Below are positions 37,701 through 49,700 of a DNA stretch of 64,000 bases, one piece after another. The notes beneath the pieces were generated by a model. It had not been told where the DNA came from and ran no database searches. It saw only the letters and a program-made list of their open reading frames with translations. Positions within the stretch are counted from its first letter, which is position 1, and each line of letters opens with the position of its first letter. The position numbers were made by a program, and so were the translations under genes. The stretch spans positions 9,699,043-9,763,042 of the forward strand of contig CM055267.1 in assembly GCA_029237695.1 (NCBI GenBank). Direction: 5' to 3'. The DNA is from Conchocele bisecta (Eukaryota > Mollusca > Bivalvia > Lucinida > Thyasiridae).

Positions 37701-40700
37701 AATACCCGACCGGGTCTCTTTTCGAAATTTGGTTATTTTTTTATCTAGTTCAGTAAGTGCCGCTTCTCTGATGAGAGAGTCTTCTGAGCGCAACACCTCA
37801 TAAGCCTTCGTAAGGTCCGCCTGGTGGTCTTCTCGGGCTTTCTCAATACCCGACGTGGCCTCTTTTCGAAAATCTATTATTTTCCCGTCTAATTCAGCAA
37901 GTGTAGCTTCTTTGCTGAGAGAGTCTTCTAAGCGCAACGCATCATAAACCGCCGTAATGTCAACCTGGCGGTCTTTTTTGTCTTTATCAATCCCCAACCG
38001 GGCCTCTTTTCTAAATTTGGTTATTTTTTTACCTAGTTCGTTTAGTTCCGTATGCGTTTCTTCACGACTTTGTGTATTCACAGCCAGGGCATATTCTCTA
38101 AGTTGTGATAGTAGACTTTTGTGAATCTTGTCCGTGGCCCTCGATATAGTTCTATTGATCAAGGCCTTTGTTTTTTTTGGGTAGTTAAAAATAAAAAGTC
38201 GCCTCTGTCGGGATGAATCCCCTTCTGCCGGTTCCAAATTATTTGAATTTGTCACCCATCGGAAGAACTACCTGGTCCGTATATATACTCATAATGTTGA
38301 TAATATATATTACGAACATGCGTTTAATTCTAAATAATTTTCTTAAAATTAATTAATTTGAATTTCTAGGACGACCGAAATCGGGTAATCGTTCTTCAAC
38401 TCTCTCCCTTTATCATCAAGAATAGAAATCTTCAACTGTGGATGTGTCCCGATTCCAAAACTTTCATCTCGGGGTGTGGGAAATCTAAGGTCACAGTCTC
38501 GCCATAGAAAACAGTCGCTGGCGGGCACAGTTTTCAGTAATGTGCTGGGGGATCCGTCTACCGTGTTGTACGATGTGTTCACCGATCAAGGTGCACCCCG
38601 AGAGTTTTCGTGAAGGTGAAGTCCACCGGATTATCACCGACGTACTCACCCGGGGTAAACACTCCTTTGTTTGAGGAGTATGTCTCTCTAAAACGAGTTG
38701 AATAACCCAACCCCGGGGAGACCACTACCTCATTATCAGTGCTGATGGTTATTGTTGCGAGCCCGGTAGCCTTCGATACTGTGAGGTTGATTATACCGTC
38801 AAGCTCTGAGTTGACAAAATCTTTGAGCTGTCTTATTCCCCACAGTCCGTGAGGCAGCTTTACACCTAATTGTTGTCCATCCTTCACATAGTAAAACCTT
38901 CGCTCTTCCCCACATTCTGCCATCCAACCGTGAAGGTGATTGATCTAAGGCCTACCCGGTGTTTTCCGCAGCAGTTGTCTATTAATTTTTGAAGTTCACA
39001 AACTCCCTTTTTGAACATTAGTTATAGTAGCAAACATAATAATATCTTTCAATGGATACCAAAGCATTTAGCTTTAACTCTAATGTAAAGTACGCGGTCG
39101 GAGGTAAATACACACAAAAAGACGTTGTTAACCCCTTGTCACCCAACCGTAACGGTTAGACCGGACAGCGGCTTTGCCACCAATTTCCCTAATATCTTTG
39201 AACAATATAGGCTGCCCAAGATTACTACGATGGAGGTGGTAAACGGGTGGAAAGCAACACCGATGCAGTTTTGGCAGAACCAAATAAATTTCGCTGTATG
39301 GTGCGCAACAGCCGGGTGTGGAGTTTCATATAAAGACCATCTGACATCCAAGAATGTCATGCTCCAAAGTGTCTACAACTTTCACACGTATTATACTATT
39401 AGGAGGATTCTCAAAGAACTAGGTATTTCACTACCTCAAGACGACGCCTGGGATCCCATTTCCAACGCATACGACCGTATGGCCTTTGAAAGACTGTGTA
39501 ACGAATTTAACGTTTCAAAAGACGCGGACTGGAGACAGAAAGCATTTCCTACCAGCACCGGCCTCGGGACGTTCTCATTCACGGCCAGTCCGGGAATTGG
39601 ACACAGACTGATTTTAGACACGATCACTCCGGTGACCACATCGTCAGTCGGAACGCCGGAATTTTGACCCCGCGACTATGACATTCGGGCCGGAAGTGTC
39701 TGGAGGTCGGCACTGTGGCGTGTTTTCTTGTTAAAATGTTACCTCCGAAACGGGCTCACGTCGATTACATACAGCAGGTTGCTGAGGTTCAGGACGCGTG
39801 GGTACATTTATGTTAGATAAGGGTATAGGGTTCACGCAGGCCGGGGTTACTCGCGTCAACGACTCCATTCGCACGTACGTCTGGGCCATCCTCGGCGCAC
39901 AGAAGCAAACTCGCAGTTCTATACTGGGCACGGAACGGCGTTTGATGCACAAAAACAATTCTTGGCACTTGTAGAGGACGCCATCTCAGTTAGGGTGGAC
40001 CTGGAGAAGGCGATCCAGAAATTATCAAGACGTTTTACAGAATGCCCAGCACCCCAGTAGACTATGTATTTGGAATAGGTCTTTATATGGCGCCGAGCAA
40101 TATGATACTACGAGACGACCCGGTTGACGGTTACAATAATCATATCGTAATCGCCACCGCCAATCAAAAAATAGGCCACAACGGTAACGTGAACACGGAT
40201 ATCATCAAGCGCACCCCCAACAGTGGAACCGATTTCATAAAACACAAAATGGATACACCTCCCCCAATTCGTAAATCGAACCAAGTACCCCCAATTCGTA
40301 AATTGGATGAACCATCGAAATCCATCAACAGACCAATCGCGATTGAAGAAACACCAATCAATTACAAATTGGGTGAAATTGGAAGCACAACACACGAGGA
40401 GGAGAAATTAGCGCTCGTCGTCGCCCTCGTGGCGATCGGATTATTTACGCTTTGGTTGTAGGAACTCTCTGACAGAAAGAAATAATAGGAGACCGGCGAT
40501 TGCCACGATTAAAGCCCAAGTATTATTGGCTAGCCATCCGACCGTTTTTGATAATATAGATAGCAATAAGAAACGATACTTCCGATCAGTCCAGGTAGTG
40601 CGGCAGCCAACTTTCCTGCTAATTTAGCCAGGAGATTGGCGAGGGCTTTTAGTTGTTTTTTTATCCATTCTTTTATCCCCACCGGATGGTGCTGGTGCTG

Positions 40701-43700
40701 GAGCTGGAGCTGGTGCTGGAGCGGGTGATGGAGCTGGTGCTGAACCACCTGTGATAGATAGAACTAGAGACGATATAGATAGAATAGGTCGATATAATCA
40801 TGCTGAAAGCCGCGATGAGCGGTTATTATCGTGACGCCCTTCTCTCTGAACAGAGTGCGAATACGCGCACCGAGTGTAGTGTCCTCGTGCAGGACCCTCG
40901 AGATTGTTTCGCGGCTACGACTTAATTGACCGGAAAGCGTCTCACGGTTAGTTGAGGCAGCCTCCAATCGAGCTTCTCTTTCGTCCCGCAACGACCGCAG
41001 GAGTTTGTTGATCCGCTCGGTAGATTCTCTATCGCCCCGTGCTTGCTTTATTTTTCTTTCTTCTAGAGCGATATGTTTGTCCAGCGCTGAGAGTTTGGAG
41101 AGGTTATTGACTAGTTCGCCCCGAGTTGTTTGCAGAACCTTATCGAGTCCCCGGACCAGTTCGCGAAGAGGTAACGGTGGGTCAAACTTCGTGCCGTTTA
41201 TTTCGTTGACCGTGGTTTCAATCGTGTTAATAACGTCGGTGGTTACGCGAGGGATCTCGCTGAGCTCGATCGTTTCTATAGTGGCGGCCGTCTTCTCCAG
41301 CGTTTCGTCGGTAGACTGTAGGGTTTTTTACCATTTTTGTAGGCAGCGGCGCCTGAATGTCGTCGAGCACTCCGAGAGCTCGAGCGAGTAGTGCTCCATA
41401 TCGCTTCAATGAAGAGCGGCTGAGGAACTTGTTTGGGTTGTTCTTGTACGTCAGCAACATCCAGGTATTGCCCCATTTAACCCACAGGTCTCCTCTTTTA
41501 GTGCTGCGAAACTCCAACGTGGCGGAGATGCCGCGTTTAGACACTATACGCTCCCACCGTTTCACCAGAGCATCCGTTACCTCGATAGACGCCAGCTCAT
41601 TCTTGGAGATCCCATCAGGAATCTTAGCACCGCCCGCCCATGTCGGAGTTTTGGATTTGGCCTCCCACGTTTCGAAATGTGTACTCGCATCGGGAGGGTA
41701 CTCTATGAAGGACGTTTCGTCCTCATCATCGAAGTAGTCATCAACATCCAAGCCCTCTCCGCGGCTATATGGATAGGTATCATCAACATAATCATCATCA
41801 TCATCATCATCATCTACTAGGTAATCGTCTCGGTCGCCCGTAGTGCGATCGAATTCGTCCATGCCAATATCGAGACCAGCCATCTTTAATAATTATTATT
41901 ATATTAAAGACAAAACAATACAGGTTTAATAGTTTCAATAAAATTAATTATGTCTTCGAGTCAATACGGTCGCAAACTCAATCCATACCGCAGACTGCGT
42001 GAGCCCCTCGGGGCAAAAGGCGTGAGACAGAGTGTCGTTATTACGAACAACCCATCGACGATCGACCAGAACCACAGCTCTTAGTCCGCTTCCCCAACCT
42101 CGGAGCTAACGACGTCATTGTTCCGGGTACTGTTCGCCTCGCTTTCACTATTTCACTAACGTCGACGGACGCGGACCGAACCGTCGTTCAGAACCTGGGT
42201 CGCGCCATCGTCAAGAAGACCATGATAAAGATTTCTGGTAATGAGGTGATGTCGATCGACGACAGCGACGTCTACCATTGCTATCAGGACCTGTGGAAGA
42301 CGTCACACGAGCTTGAAAACGCTGTCTATCAAGGTATTGACACCAGCAAAAATAAGAACGTAACCAAACTTAGAATCGGGGCTGCTAACAAGGTAGATAA
42401 CAACGCTAGTGACAACGCGGTCGCGGGCGCGTTACGGCAACCGCTTCTACATCCCGCTCGACTTTGAGTTGCTGGAGAGTCACATGCCCTACTATCAGAG
42501 CGCTTTGGCTGACCGCCTCGAATACGAACTAACGTTCAACGACTACGGCCGAGTTATTATAGCCAGCGACATGTTATCGACGTATACGATCGATAATGTT
42601 TCGCTGGAGTACGACATGGTCACGATGCCCGAACTAGCGCGATTGATCAGAAACCCAGTACGCCGGGCGCGTTGCCATACTTTACGACCGAGTTCTTCGC
42701 CATCGCAAGATGCCGAAAAACAAAAGCGATACATTGTGGAATATTAACGTCAACGTACCCGCCCGCTCGATGAAAGGTATACTGATGTTGTTCGAGGATG
42801 CTCGGTTCGCGTTCGGTGCTAGAAAAACCGACAGATTCTATAACCCCAAAATCACGAAGGTAGAGGTGACGATCGAGGGAGTCCCCAATCAACTCTACAG
42901 CGCGGGTCTTCGCGCGCACCAGCAGTGGGACGAAGTAAGAAAGAAAGCAGTTTGCTGCCGGCTCTAAGCGCTCTCGGAGGTTGCAGCAGTTGCCAAAGAC
43001 CTACATCTCTCGGCCGTCTCCCTCGCGGAGTTCCTGAATACCAAATACGCGTTATGGCTAGACATGCGAGCCAGCGACGATGACCAAATACACGGTAGCG
43101 GACGCCAAGTTGAGAACGCTAGTGAGGGTGTGACGATCCAGATAACCAAAGAGGCGGACGGAGCCGGGCCATTGAACGTGTACTTATATATAATTACAGA
43201 CGCACAACTCAACATCGAAGATGGTCGATACGTATCAGCGATCTACTAATTCTAAAGAAAAAATTAAGAAATCTAGCAATCAATACCAATTCACGATTGG
43301 AGATGCTCACTCTGCCATAATATGTGGGCAGACAGGATGTGGAAAAACGGTTTTCATCCTCGACTTCTACTCGAGGGATCCTACCGCGATGCCTTTCGTC
43401 ATATTGTGATCCTGTGTCCCACTGTGCGGCACAACGATACTTATCAGCGGCGCCCGTGGATATGGACCGACCCTGAGGTATACGTTATTGACCCGGGTGA
43501 TAGGCTTCACGATTGGTTGCGTGGTTTATACCAAATATTTCAGGGCGAGCCCACCCTATACGTGATTGACGATTGCTCGGCCAAGGCGGCGATGACCAAA
43601 AAGAAGGACATGCTCTCCGAGCTCGCATTTTCTGGCCGCCATGCGAGACAAAGCGTATGGATATCCACTCAAAAATACAACGCCGTCCTCAAGGATCTGC

Positions 43701-46700
43701 GCGAGCAAACGAAATGGGTCGCCCTCTTTCACTGCAAGGACCGAGACTCATTCGATGACTGTCTTCGAGAGAATGACGTTATCCCAACGCGCGAGGAGCG
43801 CCTGGAGGTTCGACAGATGCTTTCCGAAACTAAGCACGCCAAGCTTCTGCTAAAGACTGATCAACCAACTGCTTATAAAGTTATCAATTAATTAATAATT
43901 TTGAAAAAATTAGGAAAATTACAAAGTAATAAGCTATTGCAATGCTTAGCAATTGCTGAACAATGTTGAACAAATGCTGAACAATGCTGAACAAATACTG
44001 AACAAATGCTTAGCAATTGCTGAACAAATGCTGAACAAATGCTTAACAAATGGTTAACAATGTTAACAATTTGGTGCTCCGCTGCGAGCTTTGTTGCGAG
44101 CATAATGGTGATCATAAGTATCGGGTGGTGCGCATTTATTATTTTTGTAATAAATAAATATGTTAAAGTGATGAGACTTGTTAGAATAGTTAAATTAATT
44201 TTAAGAAAAATGAACTGCGACGAACTTCTCGATCAGCTAATAGAAGAAACCTCAACTCCGACTGCCAACAATAATGATCCGACAGAGCAATCGGAATCGG
44301 GGGTTGGTATTGGGTTGAGTGCAACGACTCCTAATCGAAAATGAAAATGCGGCGCGACGAGAGCGGCTAGCTGCGCTGGTTGCTGGGGGGACAATCGGAG
44401 CATTATCTCGGTAGGCGTCTCTCAGTTTTTCAGGTGGATAAGATGTCAGATGCGGAGATCGATAAAATGTTATGCGCGATACGAATCCAAATTGGGAGCA
44501 GAGATGACAAAACAATCTTGGATCGGCGGCTTTTCATTTGTACGCTACCACCGTTAGATACTTCTCCCTATACCAAACACCGAAGGGTTGATTCACGATC
44601 TAGAGACTGACCCTTTTATAGGACACACTCTTAGAACCGCCTGCTGCTCAATTTATCACAAGTTTGGAATGTACTTAGCTCCGCTGACAACCGCGTTGAC
44701 CACGGGTAAACACTGTCAATTTGGACATATATGCCCACGAACTATAAGCTCTAATATTAATATTATAAATGATGACACAAGACACACCCACGAGAGTGAC
44801 GGAGTTGAACCAGATTGCTCCAACACAATCGAACCCAACTCCGCCACTGGATGACATACCGCATATAAAAAATCCCAAAAGACAGGCAGCTGGGCGGGCG
44901 GCGGCTGCCACCCGAAAAGTTAAACAAGATAAAATACTCGCCGAGCTTCGAGAGGCTAAACTCCAATCGAGATTGGGGTTGCAATCGGGGACGGAGACGG
45001 AGCACAAAACATCTGAATACAGAGTTGAGTACAACAACACCCCCAATTCACGAATTGGAAGCACACTCAACACCCAATCGAGGTTGGGCGAATCCGATTG
45101 AACCCAAATTCGTGAATTGGAGTTGGGTTGTTGGTGGTGGTCTGGCAGTTGCTGGTGCCCTGTGCGTTTGGAAATACCCCAAAAAACAACCAGCCAGTGT
45201 TCAGAAGAAAGTTACGAAACACCAATCATCAACAATGTTGAATTTGGATGCGCCCCATTTAAACATTGATCGCGACCCCTTTTATATGCAATAATTATAA
45301 CAATGGCTGAACAAGATGGTAAAATGTTAGTGAATGCGCTTTATCACGCCGTGGTGATATCGGGTTTCAGTATCGGGTATGCTCGACTATCAAAGATGGC
45401 CCTAGGAGGAAAACCGCTCCCAAATTGGACTTTACTGTGAGAGACGTAGGGCTCGCGACCTTAGATGTAGCGGCCGCAGTTTGGACCCGAGATTATCTAG
45501 TTTAAGCTGGAATTCTACCAGTTAATATATGGAAATAAATGGCTTCAATCGCAGTAATAGTAGGTGGTGCGCTTGTAAACGCATTGGCGTTCAGCGGTAG
45601 CAACTTTATATTCTCTAAAATGAAAAGCTCGAACGTGGATGAGGAGCATAAGCGTCACGATTTAGCTGTAGAACAACTCAATAGCGCAAAGGAAGCGTGG
45701 TCGAAAAAACGAACCGCCCATCTGGACTGGTTAACGAAGAGCTTCGCCGCGAAAATCACGCCGCACAAACTTTTCAGAACGTTAAGAAGAAGCCAACCGC
45801 GAGTACGCGCTGGCATATCCGCACAAAAGTCTCGATCCAATGGATCCCGAGCCCCAACTTTCAGATTTCTATGTACCGTCAGAGCCCCAAAAGGACCGCG
45901 AGATCGCGTTCATCATCGTGGGAATGGGTGTGGTGGGTCTCGCCGGCTACTATATTCAATCGAGATTTTAAATTAATTAATTAAAACAATTTTTTTTTTA
46001 TAAATATATATATATATAGAACGATGTTAGTTGACGAACTTTATGACGCTATGATCGATGTAGGCTACACTGCCCAAAAACATCGTTTACCTGGTGCAAA
46101 GAGCATGATTCGTCTGGCCGAGATTCTCTCGAGACGTGGCGCGAGGACGAAAAAGCGGCCACCCTTTTCGCAAAGCGGATGTTAGATTCCTCCACAATCC
46201 TGGGGGATTGGACTCCCAATCGAGATTGAATGAATTAGATTCCCCTCTCCTGTTCCAACCCAAACGCGATTGGGGCTGCAGCGAAACTTCCAACAAAGGT
46301 TTATTATTAACGACGCAGTTACCGGACGAACTGGCGAGGGCATGTTGGAGATTGTCCGATATATTATAATACTTCGCATACGATGAACACGCGCAAACTT
46401 GATACCAAACTAACGCGCAAGCTGTCGAATACATACTATAGCCCATGCGGCTACTGGAAGGGACTCGCGGCCATCAAGAACCTCGCGGCGGCGACCAAGG
46501 TTTCAGAAAACGCTGTCAAGGAATGGCTCAAGAAGCAGGCCATCTGGCAGATCTATTTACCCGCGCCTCACAATATTCCGCGGCCGAAATTCGACGTGCC
46601 GGTGCCGAACCAAGTTCACCAAGCGGACCTCCTGTTTCTACCTCACGATCGCGTCGGTCGCAAGACGTACAAGTACGCACTGACAATCGTTGACGTAGCG

Positions 46701-49700
46701 AGTCGTTATAAGGGGGCTGAGCCGTTGGCCACTAAAGAGTCTAAGGAAGTGGCCGAGGCTCTTTCCCGAATATATAAGAGGAGTCCTCTCAAATGGCCGA
46801 ATCTTCTCCAGGTCGATCCCGGCCGCGAGTTCATGGGCGCGGTCTCTCATCTATTGTCTAAGCATAAAGTTTCTATCAGACGAGGCCGCGTCAACATCCA
46901 CCGGGACCAGGGGATCGTGGAATAACGCTTCAATCGAACCCTGGCTGAGAGACTGTTTCGGACACCAATACGCTAAAGAACTTGTAAACCCTCATTCGCG
47001 ATCGACCGAGTGGGTGGCCAGACTGCCCGCCGTGGTCTCCGCACTGAACGGAGAGGTGACCAGATTGATAGGTAAGAAGCCTGTAGATGCTATCAAGTTT
47101 AAAAGGGTGACGAGCGAGCCCTCTTCCGTCTCGCGCGGGCGACCCGTTGGTTTAGAGGAGCAGCAATCGGCGATTGCACTTCCATCAGATATTGACGTCC
47201 GGTACCTCATCAACCGGGAGAGCTCGAAGGTGGCAGCCGCCGCGCGACTGATCCAGTGTGGTCTCTCAATGTATATCATCTAGATCGATCTATTACCAAA
47301 CCCGATGAGCCCGTGCTCTATTATTTGACTGATGGTCCATCTCGCGGGTTTGTTCGCGAAGAACTTCTTATAGTGCCTTTGACACCCAGCTACCCCCGAT
47401 TACTTAAATCAATAGAGGTTCTGTATGTATTCCGTCTGGTAACACGCGTCTTTTATCGTAGTATGCCGATGAGTCCTAATTTTTGTGACAGTACGTTTTC
47501 ATAACGCCGTCTTTCATTTTAAATCCTCTATTTTGTGCTACATCTATAATGTGTTTTTCCATCTTCTGTAGTTTCACTTAGTACTCGTTTATATCTATCC
47601 CAATTTAAATTGTTAGTTCTCTTGGACATTCCTTTCGCAGAGTTTTTATTAATTTTAATTTGTTCCAAATTATCTGTTTAGTGAAATTAATTTTTTCTAC
47701 GAAATAAAACTTACTAGATAACGCTATCGCCCTATCCCCGCTAAATTCCATTTGAAAAGTCGGGCTCTCTTTCGCTCCATTTATCCCAAGCCAACCATTT
47801 ATTTTTCTTTTTCAAACTCGTCTAGTAAGTTAGGTCTAATCAATTCCTCTATCGTTTTTCCACTAACTCCTATATACATACTATCTGTATCCATCTGTAT
47901 TAATTCAAAGTCTTCTCTTTTTACGTATTTATCTAGAAATTCGTAGTAAAATTCCAACATTCTCAATTTAGCTAGTTGATAAACCGCTATTCCACAATGG
48001 AATGGTCTCTTTACCGCACACCTGGGTTTTGTTGAAGATATTTCGTACGCATCTCCTATCTCTTCCAAATCGTCAAAGAATGCAGATCTTAATGCTTTGT
48101 CAACACAGGTTTCGTTTTGTGTATATGTCGTATTTAAATGTCTCTCCGTTGCCTCTATCATTTTTCCACACAACAGAGTTTCCTAATAATTTCATTATGT
48201 CGGCTACTGGTTTCTTATTTGGTTCTACATCGCCTGTTCGTCTTGCGGCTGTAACTTCTTTTGCGAAACCATTCGAAGGTTTACCACTAATATAATCTAT
48301 AACACGATGAACTCCAGTTTATTTCTAGGCCGTGTTTTAAATCCATTTCAACAGTGGCGCGTACAGCAATACTTTAGTGGCGGTCATAGATCCCACCAAT
48401 TTTCTTCCATTTCCTCTAGTTCTTCCAGTATCTTCCAAATATTTTAACATGTGTGTGGGAACTTCATCAACCTCTACTTCTCTGTTTATAAATATTGGGG
48501 ACATTTCAGAAAACTTATCTTTTAAGTTGTGTGGAACTTCTATATCCACCTCCGCAAACCCAAACCAGTCTCCAGATAAAACTCTTTTACAAAACTTTTT
48601 AATAAATTTAGGGTTATGTGGGGTATCTATATGGTGTATAGTTTTCTTCTCCCACACGGCATCTCTTTATTTAACGTAGATAAATATAACGCGTTGCATC
48701 GTACCCCAAAACAGCCTTGCAAGGTTTGTTAATTTCATTTGAGGAATTAGATCTAATATTTGAAACACCAGCTTCTGCATATCGTGTAAATACTATTGAT
48801 GGACCGCCAACTAGAGCGTCCTTCATCATTTCGTATGTTTCTTCTTTTGGTGCATATAGAGCATCCTCCGGTATAATCGTCTTTGAAGATTTTTGTTCTT
48901 TAATGGTTCCTCTCAATAAATATTGTATAGCTACTCCAGGTAGTGTTACCGCATCTTTGAAAATATCCACACCTCTGTGTTTATAAAATTCACACATTTT
49001 TCCACCGCTTCTAGGAACGGTGCTACATCTAAATCGTTATAATATTTCAACCAATCTCTGAAAGTTTTCATATTATTTTCTTCGAAAATTCTACGACATT
49101 TACTTAATTCTGTTTCGTCTATTAACATTTTCCCAGATAGTTTGGTAATACCAATTCTCTATACGGGTAGTCCTGGGTAATCCAGTTTGTCTGGAGAATC
49201 GAACCACTCATAAGGAAAGAAAGATTTTCTGTCCTTTGCAGTCGTAGGCTTTTATCCAACTATCGTAACTTACACCAGGTCCTAGATAAAGTATTACATC
49301 AAGAAATCTAAATTCTGGAGTAAATAGAAATATTGTTGCGTTTGCACGTTTTTCCGACCATTAACTTTCTTTGTTGTTGATGTCAGTTCGCCTACTAGGT
49401 ATTTCTTTATTAAGTTTATATCGTACTTACTGCTGTTAAAACCTATAACCGGTACTTGCTCTATCCACTGTTCGATCTTGGCGATTTGGTTTTTACGTAA
49501 ATGTTCTGTATTAAACCTATATCTTGACCACACTTCTTCTCTTATAGCTTTTCCCCTGACTTTCAAATCTTCTACGAATTTTTTCTATAAGTTTTGCGGG
49601 ATCTTTATCACATATGAGTTACTGTTCCTGAGAAATTATCTCCTATACTAACGCTTGCCGGAACGTGCTCAGCTTCGTACTCTAAACTATTACCGGTAGT

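Noticed and set aside
44039..44200. Hydrophobic N-terminal extension of the gene at 44211
   Set aside because: The open stretch starts in a short tandem repeat, and the conserved gene has its own start at 44211, so the extension is not included.
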